A stretch of 64,000 nt of DNA from Larkinella bovis (GCF_042655385.1 NZ_JBHSMA010000009.1:127960-191959); one strand, 5' to 3'; shown: positions 18,401-27,421, counted from the first letter of the stretch. Notes: generated by a model not told the origin, from the sequence alone. Translations and numbers: made by a program.

Positions 18401-21400
18401 GCGTACTGACCAGATTCGGAATTTCGATTTCGTAGTAGTTGTCCGTAAAGTCGGTCCCCAGCCGGATAAACGCCGACACCTGCCCGCTTTCGTCGGCTTC
18501 GTTGTGCATGTGGATGTTCATCCGTAACCGCTCCCGGAACAGCAAATCCTGGCTGGTATTCTTGTAAGCCGCCCGCGAATCGCCGTCGCGCAGGTTGGTC
18601 ACGCTCAGGCTCATCGACTGCTCGTTCAGTTCCACCGTGTTGATCTGCGTAAAGTCACGGTCGCGCTGAAAACCGGGTGGCACGCGGTACACATACTTAT
18701 TCTGACCGGCGGCACTGTTTTCTTCCACGTTCACGGCGGCCACTTTAAACTGCGCGTCGTATGGTTCCGGCACTTCCTGCAGCCCCCGCGCCGACAAATC
18801 GCCGGTGTATTTCCGGTATTGGTTGGAAGTCATCTGCAACTGCGCAAACCGCAGCACCACCGGGTCCTGAAAATCCGTCAGGTACATCCGGGCAAACCGC
18901 ATCGACTTGAACCCGTTGATGTTCCCGACCTTTTTCGGATTATCCTTGACCGGAATCCGGAACAGATACCAGGTGATGGTGGTATTGCCTTTCTGAACGT
19001 CTACTTTATCGACAATATAGCCCCGACCCACCGCCAACTGGCCCGGCCGCAGATCGATCTCGTATTCATAATAGGCTTCGTTGTCGTTGATCGTGTTATC
19101 GGTGTTCAGGTCTTCGATGTCGGGCAAGGTGGTCGAAGCGGGCGTCACCAACTGGTTGCGATCCTGCAATTCGGGCGAGTTGTTTTCCATCCCCATGTAT
19201 TGCTTGTACCGGCTGACAATGTGTCGCACCGAGTCGGCCCGCTGCCCGTAATAGAACATGAAGTCGTCGTTGGCCGGATCGCTCAGCAGCCGCTCCCGGG
19301 CCGCTGCGTTCAGCCGGGGTGACACCTGGTTGATGTAATTCTGAAAATACCGGACTTCTTCGCGGTTGCTCAACCCGTCGAGCCCCACATCCTGCTGCGA
19401 ACGCGTCACGTTGTCGAACGCCTGCGTCACAAACTGCGAACGCGTCACCCGGCCCCACTGCGTCGAATCGGGCGTCAGCCCGTTCGGAACCGCCAGCCCG
19501 TTTTCAAAACCGTAGCGACTGTCCTTGATGACATCCTCCGAAATATCGCCGAGGTTAAACACCAGCTTCCCCCCCGTCAGGTTGGGTTTGTTGTCGAAAC
19601 CGTCGTGAATGATGGCGTTCGTCTGATCAACCTGTCCCAGAAACGGGTCCATCAGCCAGAATTCGATGTTTTCGATGTTGGCGTTGTCAAAATCGGCATC
19701 CGACGAAATGGCCCGCATTACGGCTCCGAAATTCTTGCGCGGATCCCCCGTCAGGCGCCCGTCGGCATCCAGATTCGGGTTGAAGTTGTACATCCCGCGT
19801 TCTTTCGGAAAATAAGCCACGTCCAGAATATTTTCCGGCAGGTTCACCAGCCGCAGCGAGCGGCCTTTGAAGAGTTCATTCGACTGGAAAAACCGGGCGT
19901 AGTGGTTGTTCAGGTCTGCATCCGTCAGGTTGCTGGTCGGCACCCGGTTGTTCATAACAGTGGTGGCCGAGGCAAAGGTGTTATCCACCGTATAGACCGA
20001 AATCCGGGCGCGGTTGTAGGCATACGCCAGCGGATCGGCCGCCGTGCCCTGCGGAAACGCCCGTTCCGGCGTGGTCGGCGTCGAGCCCAGTCGCCAGCGC
20101 GTCGGTTGGCGGGTCAGGTCGTAGAGGGTGCGGGCGGCTTCAAAATCATCGATGAACGAGTTCTGCTTCACGCGGGGTGCCACACCGGGAAACAACTGCG
20201 CGACCTCACCCTGAAAGGCGATACTGGACAATTCTTTCGTCTGAATCAGCGGCAAACCGTCGAGCAGTTTAGTCAGCATCCGCGAGTCTTTCCGGATCGT
20301 GGCATCGAAGCCCAGAATGGTGTTGTTCACCGGTTCGTTGCCAATGGCGACCCGGGTCAGAAAACCGGCGGGGGTTTCCTTCATATTCATGGCGGTCATC
20401 CCCAGGCTCACGTCCGGACTCAGCTTGTAGTCCAGCCGTGTTCCGACCAGCCGCCGAATCTGGTTCTGGAACAGGTCCGGGCGCTCGTACCGGACCTTGA
20501 TCTCCTGCCCGGAGTTCATCATGCTTTCGTTCAGAAACCGCACGCGGCCAATCTGCGACTCGACCACAAAATCAACGCCCGGCGTCAGCGGAACCCCACC
20601 CGCCGTGACCTGCACCGATTTTTCATCGACGCCGTACGGCAGCGTTACCTCGCCCCCCATCGCCGACTGGTAACTCCCTTTCAGGAAAAACTTGTTCTTG
20701 CCCGCCACCTGCTGGGCATCGACCAGTGTATTGCGGTACAGTTCGTTATACACGTATTTGGCTTTCAGTGCATCGTCCGACCCCAGTTTTTTCGCCAGAT
20801 ACGACCCGAACGGTTCCAAAACCGGGAAGATGACCTTCCCATAGCGACTATCAACCGTAATGCCTTCCACAAAGTCAAAATTTCCATCACGCTGGGGGTC
20901 AAGCTGCGCGTTGACCTGATCCATGTTAAAGACCTGCACCAGCGGGATGTCCTTGACTGGCCCTTCCTGCAGGTTCGGGTTGTCCATCCCGGTCAGGTCG
21001 TCCTTGTAGATAATCCGCAACTGAAAATTCTGCTTGTTGATCTGGGTGGTGTTCAGCGAATAGATGTTCTTCATCATCAGGTTCCACATCGGCAACTGCG
21101 TATTGTTGCGGATCGTCGATGACTTCAACAACTTCAGAACCAGCACTTCATCATCCTGACGATTCTGGTAATTTTCGGTCAGTTCACCCACCTGATACTT
21201 CTGGCCCTGATAGGTATATTCGTAGGCAACCGCCAGTACCTCGTCGTTGCGGAGCGGGGTTACCAGCGAGAGATACCCCAGTTCGGCCTGAAATTTATAC
21301 TCGGTTTCCGTCAGGCGTTTAGCCCCACGCAGCAATTCGTAATCAATGCCTTTGGCAAAATTGAAAGTTCCGTCCAGCACCGAACTCGTCTGATCCACCT

Positions 21401-22928
21401 GCCGAACGGCGTTATTTGTTCTCAACCGGTTATACAACCCGTTGCCACGCGTGTTGTCGGCCGGGCTGGCCGGATTGGCGTTGATGGGTTGCAGGTTGGG
21501 GTTGGTCCGGTTGTACGGCTGCGGTTCGGCCAGGTCGGCAAAACCGACAATATTCCGCAGGGTTGTGGTGGTATTGGTCCGGTTGGTTACGTACACCTCT
21601 AAACGCGTAACGGTTACCCCGGACATGATTTGCGGCAACCGGTTCAGCGACCGTTCGTAATTATCCCGGAAAAAACTGGAGAGGAAAAAGTGCCGGTTTT
21701 CGTCGTACGTATCGACCCGGATTTCGTACGGCCGCTGCAACGAACCGCCCTTAATCGTGATTTCTTCCTGCTTCGAACGCTGCTGCGATGCCACCAGCGT
21801 GGCATACAGTTTCCCGAAACGTAACTGGGTTTTCACCCCGAACAGGTTCTGCACGCCCGGAATCAATTGACTGCTGAGCGGCCAGCTAATGTTACCGGCT
21901 TCTAGGCCCTGGATGATGCTGGGGTCCTGCGGCTGAAACTGCGGCACCGCCGACTGGCCCATCCCGCCGACCGCCGACAGGCTGGTTGGTAGTCCGCCCG
22001 TGCCGGGCAAACCGTTCGTCAGGTTGTTGGCGTTGGGCAGGTTCGGAATGGGTGGCCGGTAGTTCAGTTTCAGGACGTTCTCAAAATTGAAACTGGACTT
22101 GGTATCGTAGTTGGCCGTCACGCCCAGCCGTTCGCCAATCTTCCCGTTGAAGTTGATGTTAATCTGTTCGTTAAAAATAAAGTTGCCATTCCGGCGCTGC
22201 AAAACCGGAATAACCGGGTTGTCGATGAACTGGTAGAGATACCCAAAGTCCAGCATCACAAAACCGTTCGGCTTGAAATCGACCAGATTGCCGCCAAACA
22301 GCCGGTCAAAAACCGGGGGTAATTCCAGCTTCGGAAGCAACCCCCTCCCACTGACGGCACTTTTGCCGTCGCTCTGGGCGCTGTATTCCCGCCATAATCC
22401 GCGCTGAACCCGCTGGTTCTGCACCCGGTTATACTCCTGAAACGACATGGTTTCTGCGGGGCGGTAAGGCAGCCCATAGGTGGAACGGGGGAGCGCCGGA
22501 ACGCCCACCGTCGATCCGATGACGCCGGTTGTAGCCGCGGGGGGAGTAGCCGTTGCCGGGCCGGGCATCGTTGGTCGGGCAACGCCCGGTTGAGCACCAA
22601 CGCGTTCCCGAACCGAAATCTGACCCGCATGGTCGAGTTGCACATCGGTGGAAACCGCCCGGGGGTCACGCAACAGGAACGGCGATTTGGGAACCGTCAA
22701 CGAAAAAGGACTCACGTACCGATCCCGCCAACGGATAACCGGACGGCGTTCGGCAGCGCGGGTCGCCCGGATACTATCCTGACGGGCGCGCGCGATGGAA
22801 TCGGCCTGCGAAACAGCACGCCGACGTGCAGGCGTTTGAGCGACGGCCGAATTCATCCAGAAAGGACCGACTAGCAACGCACACAGCACAATCCACCAGG
22901 GATCAATTCGACCCTTTACCAACTGCAT
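15480..22928 (-). CDS. sprA: SprA, type IX secretion system translocon
   Basis: 2482 residues from the ATG at 22928 (MQLVKGRIDPWW), which places a signal peptide ending NSAVAQT at the N-terminus; a GTG 42 nt upstream is less likely. Length and content match SprA/Sov, the giant 36-strand outer-membrane channel through which type IX cargo leaves the cell and which is needed for gliding adhesin secretion. Visible landmarks include NGFVMLDFGYLYQFIDNPVI near the N-terminus, long repeated strand-loop regions, LDGKYKLTVVGNPDLS in the middle and the C-terminal RPQVSYVVSRRLNVQVYFDRT. It has no internal stop or frameshift. ruvA lies upstream on the same strand, as in most Bacteroidota. Confidence 0.97.
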   Translation of the reverse strand: MQLVKGRIDPWWIVLCALLVGPFWMNSAVAQTPARRRAVSQADSIARARQDSIRATRAAERRPVIRWRDRYVSPFSLTVPKSPFLLRDPRAVSTDVQLDHAGQISVRERVGAQPGVARPTMPGPATATPPAATTGVIGSTVGVPALPRSTYGLPYRPAETMSFQEYNRVQNQRVQRGLWREYSAQSDGKSAVSGRGLLPKLELPPVFDRLFGGNLVDFKPNGFVMLDFGYLYQFIDNPVIPVLQRRNGNFIFNEQININFNGKIGERLGVTANYDTKSSFNFENVLKLNYRPPIPNLPNANNLTNGLPGTGGLPTSLSAVGGMGQSAVPQFQPQDPSIIQGLEAGNISWPLSSQLIPGVQNLFGVKTQLRFGKLYATLVASQQRSKQEEITIKGGSLQRPYEIRVDTYDENRHFFLSSFFRDNYERSLNRLPQIMSGVTVTRLEVYVTNRTNTTTTLRNIVGFADLAEPQPYNRTNPNLQPINANPASPADNTRGNGLYNRLRTNNAVRQVDQTSSVLDGTFNFAKGIDYELLRGAKRLTETEYKFQAELGYLSLVTPLRNDEVLAVAYEYTYQGQKYQVGELTENYQNRQDDEVLVLKLLKSSTIRNNTQLPMWNLMMKNIYSLNTTQINKQNFQLRIIYKDDLTGMDNPNLQEGPVKDIPLVQVFNMDQVNAQLDPQRDGNFDFVEGITVDSRYGKVIFPVLEPFGSYLAKKLGSDDALKAKYVYNELYRNTLVDAQQVAGKNKFFLKGSYQSAMGGEVTLPYGVDEKSVQVTAGGVPLTPGVDFVVESQIGRVRFLNESMMNSGQEIKVRYERPDLFQNQIRRLVGTRLDYKLSPDVSLGMTAMNMKETPAGFLTRVAIGNEPVNNTILGFDATIRKDSRMLTKLLDGLPLIQTKELSSIAFQGEVAQLFPGVAPRVKQNSFIDDFEAARTLYDLTRQPTRWRLGSTPTTPERAFPQGTAADPLAYAYNRARISVYTVDNTFASATTVMNNRVPTSNLTDADLNNHYARFFQSNELFKGRSLRLVNLPENILDVAYFPKERGMYNFNPNLDADGRLTGDPRKNFGAVMRAISSDADFDNANIENIEFWLMDPFLGQVDQTNAIIHDGFDNKPNLTGGKLVFNLGDISEDVIKDSRYGFENGLAVPNGLTPDSTQWGRVTRSQFVTQAFDNVTRSQQDVGLDGLSNREEVRYFQNYINQVSPRLNAAARERLLSDPANDDFMFYYGQRADSVRHIVSRYKQYMGMENNSPELQDRNQLVTPASTTLPDIEDLNTDNTINDNEAYYEYEIDLRPGQLAVGRGYIVDKVDVQKGNTTITWYLFRIPVKDNPKKVGNINGFKSMRFARMYLTDFQDPVVLRFAQLQMTSNQYRKYTGDLSARGLQEVPEPYDAQFKVAAVNVEENSAAGQNKYVYRVPPGFQRDRDFTQINTVELNEQSMSLSVTNLRDGDSRAAYKNTSQDLLFRERLRMNIHMHNEADESGQVSAFIRLGTDFTDNYYEIEIPNLVSTPEGPQPEDIVWPDANYLDIAFEELINLKAEKNRQLTRLSAAPFTMNSLDGKYKLTVVGNPDLSSVQIIMIGLRNPRSPDEQPKSFTVWVDELVANGYDQTAGRAAVGVLNAKLADVATVTASGKITTFGFGGVQQRIAERSRETSSEYGIQSQIAVDKLFPEKWGLRIPLYVNYDQRLIQPHFNPLDPDTPLETTLSTMGENERSRYRRLVEDRTVQRGFNLSNFRKVKTNPNAKNHFYDFENFSFTYATNEATRTNILTEQYTQRQTRGGVAYIYSAQPKPFEPFKRFQSLERPYLRWLRDFNLTLLPTQVAIRGDVDRSFIKTQLRNSELTTAGMVPQFEKYFWFNRDYDLQWNLTRNLIVTYKAHTQAIIDEPAGDLNTQAKVDSVWANAKRFGRTKNFEQNIRTTYRMPLDKLPLLDWIAADLTYNIGYQFQANSYGITDTLGTPFGNTVRNNREWGLQGRVDFIRLYNKIKSLRFANTPSPPRKNFTRNPGDIEDIQRTESRVLKSFVRTLLTVRGINFNYTVLESTILPGFMPTPRFFGLSRENAPGLPFVLGSQDRNIHHKAAERGWLTRSVVQNQPFTQTLGKRFDARTTLEPFRDFRITVEARLTRQDNYQEFYRPDSTGRFVSQSPLRNGQFSMSFLSFKTAFMKQNRDNSSPIFDRFAEYRKIILNRLMGLNTGVGTGGEYNLTSQDVLIPAFFAAYSGKDPNTVKINPFLRFPLPNWRVDYNGLSQLKPFQKLFSAFTLTHSYNSTYSVGNFISSLDYEAAYVNLAVMGYRLGNRFNDENQFIPIFVMSTITMTERFAPLLGVTFRTQSKISGGMEYNQDRSVALNLSNAQVAELSNKDITFRFGFTKTNFRIPFKINGAYRRLKNDLTFNCNLTFRDTRTVQRKFDDSNTASPDDNGVGEQIITAGNVNFQLRPQVSYVVSRRLNVQVYFDRTFNDPLVSNSFRRATTAGGVQVRFNLAE

Positions 22929-23062
22929 CGGGGTCAAACGGTGGGACTCAACACATTCCAAAAGAGGCACGTATAGTTAGATTCGGTGGAATAGGTAGTT
23001 TTCTATTTAACAGAGTTTTCTCTACAACCAAACGGCGAAAACCGGGCCAATATTTTAGTCCA

Positions 23063-23116
23063 GAATTAAGAGTTCAGAATTAAGAGGCTGAAGAATGCCT
23101 CCGCCCACTCTTCATT
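23063..23116. repeat. degenerate AATTAAGAG-type intergenic repeat
   Basis: Contains CAGAATTAAGAG and again CAGAATTAAGAG (23061-23086), with CTCTTCATTC (23107-23116) as a 9 of 10 inverted match to GAATTAAGAG. It lies between ruvA and sprA and uses the same words as the elements at 39.7, 42.7 and 51.4 kb. It may be a decayed or partial copy. Confidence 0.4.
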
Positions 23117-23135
23117 CGTAAGCCCCAACACTTAA

Positions 23136-23729
23136 CTACTTTAGAGCCAGCCGGATAAGTTGTTCCACGTTGAGTTCTTCACCTTCCCGTTTCAGAATGG
23201 CATCGAGGCTTTTTTCGGCAACGGGTTTCGGGATACCGAGGGTAACGAGGGCCGCCAGCGCTTCGTCGCGAACGGGATTGGCCGACATCCGGTAAGTGGG
23301 CGTATCGGCCTGGGCCAGAATACCGGCTTTCTTCATCTTGTCGCGCAGTTCCAGAATCACCCGCTGGGCGGTTTTACTACCAATGCCTTTGATTCCCTGG
23401 ATAGCCCGGATATTTTCCATCAGAATGGCCTGCCGGAGTTCACCGGGCGTCAGGGTCGAGAGCATCGTCAAGGCCGTATTCGGGCCGATGCCCGACACGC
23501 CAATCAGATCCAGAAAAAGGATTTTTTCGTCGAGATTCGCGAAACCGTATAACGTCTGAGCATCTTCGCGAATGTGTTGATAGGTATACAATTTAAACGG
23601 CTCGTCCAGCTTGGGCAAGCCCGTCGATGTATACAGGGAGATGTGAATTTCGTAGCCCACCCCATTGGTTTCCAGAATAACCAGTGTGGGTTCCTTATGG
23701 GTAATTTTTCCGGAAATATAAGCAATCAT
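23136..23729 (-). CDS. ruvA: Holliday junction DNA helicase subunit RuvA
   Basis: 197 residues, normal length. N-terminal OB-fold domain (MIAYISGKI, VGYEIHIS), central helix-hairpin-helix pair (GVSGIGPNTALTML and GIKGIGSKTAQRVILEL) and the flexible linker leading to domain III (ALAALVTLGIPKPVAEKSL) that binds RuvB. RuvA tetramers bind four-way junctions during recombination repair. The ruvA-sprA adjacency is conserved across Bacteroidota. Confidence 0.97.
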   Translation of the reverse strand: MIAYISGKITHKEPTLVILETNGVGYEIHISLYTSTGLPKLDEPFKLYTYQHIREDAQTLYGFANLDEKILFLDLIGVSGIGPNTALTMLSTLTPGELRQAILMENIRAIQGIKGIGSKTAQRVILELRDKMKKAGILAQADTPTYRMSANPVRDEALAALVTLGIPKPVAEKSLDAILKREGEELNVEQLIRLALK

Positions 23730-23785
23730 ATTCGGTTCATTCGACCTGGTGAACGGGCTAGCTCCCTCCAGGGGTTCTAGCCGTT

Positions 23786-23898
23786 TTATCCTTCATTAAA
23801 AAGCTGGATGAGATCACCCAACCGACTCGCCTTCCCGAATTTCCCCTGGCCGGGAATCACGTATGCCACATCCGGAAATGCTTTTTTACTTTTCGAAC
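23786..23898 (-). pseudogene. remnant of a metallo-beta-lactamase-fold gene (C-terminus only)
   Basis: Within the 357-nt space between ruvA and the transglycosylase, a minus-strand frame ending in TAA reads KKAFPDVAYVIPGQGKFG and continues about 16 residues to LIQLFNEG. This resembles the C-terminal end of subclass B1 metallo-beta-lactamases and relatives, where KFPDAKYVIPGHG.WG precedes a leucine/histidine helix. The metal-binding His of PGHG is Gln here, no start codon or upstream domain is present, and the frame ends near a promoter-like TATCTTTG. A hairpin (GGCTAG...CTAGCC) follows the stop. I read it as a gene relic; chance similarity remains possible. I see nothing else in this gap except the terminator at 24016. 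Confidence 0.45.
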
Positions 23899-24015
23899 GA
23901 TACGATCCCTTTATGCGTATCGATCGATGGCTTCTTCTTTGCGGTGTGCTAACCAAACAAAGATACGAAGGATGTCCGACTTGTTTGAGCCGCCAATCCG
24001 GATTTATTACCTTAA

Positions 24016-24047
24016 AAAGCCTCTTTGTCAGTCCACAAAGAGGCTTT
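24016..24047 (-). terminator. terminator after the transglycosylase gene
   Basis: Perfect 12-bp stem AAAGCCTCTTTG / CAAAGAGGCTTT with an 8-nt loop; on the minus strand the stem ends in a T-run (TTTTT). It lies 40 nt downstream of the MltD-type gene. Confidence 0.85.
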
Positions 24048-24086
24048 CATCCCGGTTTTCTGCTCATCAGCGCTACCCGGCTTGGC

Positions 24087-25664
24087 CTAGCCGACAATCA
24101 GCTTCTGACCCGGTTTGAGCGAATTCCCTTTGATATTATTGATTTTTTTCAATTGATCCACTGTCAGGTCGCTATACCGCTGGGAAATATTCCAGAGCGT
24201 ATCGCCGTCCTGCACGCGGTGGTATTTTGGTTTGTAGGTTTTCGACTTTTTTGCGGTTTCTGACTTGCCTTGGCTTTTGCCAGCGTGGGCCAGCCGCGAG
24301 GCCGTTGTCGGAGTGGCCGGTTCCCGCAAAATCACCAGTTTCTGACCGCGCAGAATCCGGTTGGAGCGCAGGTGATTCCATTTTTTCAGGTCGTACAGCT
24401 CCACCTTGTATTTTTCAGCAATGTTCGACAGGGCTTCCCCTTTTTTCACCACGTACACGATTTTCTTCGGTTTTCGGCGAACCACCTCTTCGACATCATC
24501 GTCCTCCGCGGCAATCGGGTTTGCGGCAACCACGGGGGACGATTCCCGGGCCTGCTCTTCATCGGCATCGGTGAACGGGAAATGATCCCGCTTCCGGGCC
24601 AGATCCGATCCATACGTTACGCTTTCGGTCGATGCCAGCAGCATGTTGGTGGCGAGCGCGGGGGTCCGGCCAGCCGAATCAAGAATAGACCGGCGGTTGG
24701 ACGCAAAATAATCGAAATGCGCTCGGGGCACCCGCAGGACAAAGCCGCGAGTCTGGTCCGACAAAACCCCGGTCATGATCGACGGGTTCATTTTCTGAAT
24801 CTCGGCCAGTGGTACGCCACTGTATTGACAAAACCGCTCGATCGACAGATAGCCGTTGACGTGAATGGTGTCGCAGGGAATCGGATACTCCGGTTGTTCG
24901 GCAAAAATACCGTGGTCGTTGGCGTAGTTCATCATGTAGGTCAGGGCGATGAACTGCGGCACGTACGCCCGGGTTTCTTTGGGCAGGTAATTATAAATGG
25001 TCCAGAACGAATCGCCCCCCGACCGGCGCATGGCCCGTTTTACCGTTCCCGGTCCGCTGTTGTAAGCTGCCAGGGCCAGGTGCCAGTCGCCAAACACATT
25101 GTACAAGCGTTTCAGGTAGCGACAGGCGGCATCCGTCGATTTCACCGGGTCCATCCGTTCGTCCACATACTCATCCTGATACAACTGGTATTCTTCCCCG
25201 GTATATGGCATGAACTGCCACAACCCTCCGGCCCCGACGCGGGAAACCGCCTTAGGGTCCAGCGATGACTCCACAATGGAGAGATATTTCAGCTCGTCCG
25301 GAATTTCGTACTGGGCCAGTAACCGCTCGTATAAAGGGAAAAACATGGGCACCCGCTCCAGGACCTTCTTGGTGTAGCTCGGTTTGCGGAACGTAAAATA
25401 ATCAATAAAGCCGTGGACGGTTTTGTTGTAATTGAGGGGAATCGACTGTTCCAGTTTCGCCAGCCGATCGCGCAGCACCTCTTCGGGGATCGAAAGTACT
25501 TCGGGGACGTCGGCCACTTCGATGGCGGATTCCTGTACCGTGTCGGCTTTAACGCTAGTGGTATCGGTTTGAAAAAAGCCCCAGCTCCGGGGAGCAATGC
25601 TTACGAAAATGAGGACTGTACAAGCCAATCGGAGGCCGTGAAGGGTCTTCTTCAGGTTCGACAT
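24087..25664 (-). CDS. mltD: MltD-type membrane-bound lytic transglycosylase with two LysM domains
   Basis: 525 residues. N-terminal hydrophobic segment (about 10-25), then an SLT domain with catalytic Glu132 in YLSIVESSLDPKAVS and the supporting GAGGLWQFMPYTGE and AYNSGPGTV motifs. Two C-terminal LysM domains follow a charged linker: YVVKKGEALSNIAEKY and HRVQDGDTLWNISQRY. It cleaves the glycan strands of peptidoglycan in the periplasm to form 1,6-anhydro ends; the LysM modules bind the wall. A well-spaced Bacteroidota promoter lies upstream and a strong terminator downstream, so it is probably monocistronic. Confidence 0.93.
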   Translation of the reverse strand: MSNLKKTLHGLRLACTVLIFVSIAPRSWGFFQTDTTSVKADTVQESAIEVADVPEVLSIPEEVLRDRLAKLEQSIPLNYNKTVHGFIDYFTFRKPSYTKKVLERVPMFFPLYERLLAQYEIPDELKYLSIVESSLDPKAVSRVGAGGLWQFMPYTGEEYQLYQDEYVDERMDPVKSTDAACRYLKRLYNVFGDWHLALAAYNSGPGTVKRAMRRSGGDSFWTIYNYLPKETRAYVPQFIALTYMMNYANDHGIFAEQPEYPIPCDTIHVNGYLSIERFCQYSGVPLAEIQKMNPSIMTGVLSDQTRGFVLRVPRAHFDYFASNRRSILDSAGRTPALATNMLLASTESVTYGSDLARKRDHFPFTDADEEQARESSPVVAANPIAAEDDDVEEVVRRKPKKIVYVVKKGEALSNIAEKYKVELYDLKKWNHLRSNRILRGQKLVILREPATPTTASRLAHAGKSQGKSETAKKSKTYKPKYHRVQDGDTLWNISQRYSDLTVDQLKKINNIKGNSLKPGQKLIVG

Positions 25665-25725
25665 GAGCAGGTTTTTGGTTTACATTTTGGTTAAGTATTT
25701 CCGGAGGAAAGAACGGTATGGTGGA

Positions 25726-25757
25726 TAAAAATAGGACAAAAAACAGTTTTCGTCAAA
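25726..25757 (-). promoter_or_regulatory. promoter of the transglycosylase gene
   Basis: On the minus strand TTTG (25757-25754) is followed after 20 nt by TATTTTTA (25733-25726), close to the Bacteroidota consensus TTTG-N19-21-TAnnTTTG. It sits about 60 nt before the start codon. The rest of the 295-nt gap to gatA shows no gene. Confidence 0.5.
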
Positions 25758-25959
25758 CTTTTACGCAAACAAGCGGAAAAACCTATTCAACCGTTCCGCA
25801 AAACGGAGGCTGGTTTTGACCGCTAAACTGCTGATCCCGCTTCAATTACCGTGCCTTTCTCTGGAAAGGAAACGAAAACAGACGCGTCTATCGTGTCAGA
25901 AATAATTTCCAGAACGAAATGATTTCACAACGGGGTCGATCCGGGGGGCTTTGGACGTT

Positions 25960-27402
25960 CTACGCCAGCGCGCCCTCCCGCTCCGTGAGCGCCTGGGCCG
26001 TGGCCAGTAAATCCGCTTCACCGAATGGTGCAGCCATCAGCTGAAAACCGATGGAAAGGCCCTCGTTGTCCGTCCCGTTCGGAATGGAAATGGCCGGGCA
26101 ACCAACCACGTTGGCCTGTACCGTGAAAATATCAGCCAGGTACATTTGCAGCGGATCGCTGGCTTTCTCGCCGATCCGGAAGGCCGTGGTCGGCGTTACC
26201 GGCGAAGCCACCAGATCGTATTGCGCAAACAAGGCATCGGTTTCATCCTTGATTAATCGGCGGACCTGCTGGGCTTTCGTATAATAGGCGTCGTAATAGC
26301 TGGAGCTGAGCGCGAAGGTTCCGAGAATAATCCGCCGACGGACTTCATCGCCAAAACCGTCGGTCCGGGATTTTTTGTACAATGACTCCAGATCCGTGGC
26401 TTCGGGGCTCCGAAAACCGTAGCGGACGCCATCGAAGCGCGACAGGTTGGAACTCGCTTCGGCGGTCGTCAGAATATAATAGGTAGGAAGAATATGTTTC
26501 AGCAACGGGAAATCCACCGGTTCGACCGTGTGCCCCTGCTCGCGCAGCCAATCCAGTGCCCCCAGCGTTTGTTGCCGAATCGCCGGATCGACCCCTTCAC
26601 TTTCCACGCCTTCGCGCAGATAACCGATCCGCAAGGGGCGGTTCAGGGTCAGGTTCTGGCTATACGCCGGAACCGGATTTCGACTGACCGTGCTATCGAA
26701 GACATCGGGGCCGGCCATGATTTCCAGCAGCAGGGCCGCGTCTTCCACCGTATGCGTAATCGGTCCGATGCAATCGAAGGAGGAAGCATAGGCAATGAGC
26801 CCCCAGCGGGATACCCGCGCGTACGTTGGTTTTAAGCCTACCGTACCACAGAAAGCCGACGGTTGCCGCACCGACCCGCCCGTATCCGACCCCAGCGACG
26901 CCAGGCACAAACCGGCCTGAACCGCCACGGCTGAACCGCCCGACGATCCACCCGGCACCCGGCTGGTATCCGCGGCATTCCGCACCGGCCCGAATGCCGA
27001 ATTCTCGTTCGATGAGCCCATCGCAAACTCGTCGCAATTCTGCCGCCCGATAATGATCACATCCTCGTCCAGCACCCGCTGCACGGCGGTGGCGGTAAAC
27101 TGCGACACAAAACCGTCCAGAATCCGGCTTCCGGCCTGAACGCCGTGCTGCTCGTAACAGAGTACGTCCTTGATACCGAGCACCATTCCGGCCAGACGAC
27201 CCGCGGTGCCGGCCTGCCATCTGGCGTCTACTTCATCGGCCCGCTGGCGGGCATCATCGGCATAGACGGCAACAAACGCATTGAGGTGGCGGTTTTCTTC
27301 GATCCGTTGCAGGTAATGTTCAACCAACTGGCGACAGGTAATGGCTCCGGCGGCCAAATCGCGCTGAATCCCGGCGAGAGATTCGTACGGTTTTAGAGGC
27401 AT
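25960..27402 (-). CDS. gatA: glutamyl-tRNA(Gln) amidotransferase subunit A
   Basis: 480 residues from the ATG at 27402 (MPLKPYESL); a longer frame upstream runs into the tatA terminator and is rejected. Amidase-signature catalytic triad: K78 in GIKDVL, cis-Ser S153 in PGGSSGGSAVAVQAG and nucleophile S177 in GSDTGGSVRQP. GatA releases ammonia from glutamine to convert Glu-tRNA(Gln) into Gln-tRNA(Gln) as part of GatCAB in the cytoplasm. gatB and gatC are not adjacent, as is usual in this phylum. Confidence 0.96.
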   Translation of the reverse strand: MPLKPYESLAGIQRDLAAGAITCRQLVEHYLQRIEENRHLNAFVAVYADDARQRADEVDARWQAGTAGRLAGMVLGIKDVLCYEQHGVQAGSRILDGFVSQFTATAVQRVLDEDVIIIGRQNCDEFAMGSSNENSAFGPVRNAADTSRVPGGSSGGSAVAVQAGLCLASLGSDTGGSVRQPSAFCGTVGLKPTYARVSRWGLIAYASSFDCIGPITHTVEDAALLLEIMAGPDVFDSTVSRNPVPAYSQNLTLNRPLRIGYLREGVESEGVDPAIRQQTLGALDWLREQGHTVEPVDFPLLKHILPTYYILTTAEASSNLSRFDGVRYGFRSPEATDLESLYKKSRTDGFGDEVRRRIILGTFALSSSYYDAYYTKAQQVRRLIKDETDALFAQYDLVASPVTPTTAFRIGEKASDPLQMYLADIFTVQANVVGCPAISIPNGTDNEGLSIGFQLMAAPFGEADLLATAQALTEREGALA

Positions 27403-27421
27403 AATCGGGTACGACTGGTAG

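Noticed and set aside
19605..21122. 505-codon open frame antisense to sprA (plus strand)
   Set aside because: It lies wholly inside a convincing gene, has no recognisable domain, and its composition is that of a shadow frame. Several other long antisense frames (34548-35738, 48358-49860, 29636-30664, 15717-16523) are rejected for the same reason.
23752..23785. GGCTAG...CTAGCC hairpin considered as terminator of ruvA
   Set aside because: It lies upstream of ruvA on that strand, not downstream, and has no T-run in the direction of the adjacent relic. It was kept only as a note under the relic.
23808..24263. 151-codon plus-strand frame across the ruvA-transglycosylase gap
   Set aside because: It crosses the terminator and runs into the transglycosylase gene antisense; no similarity recognised.
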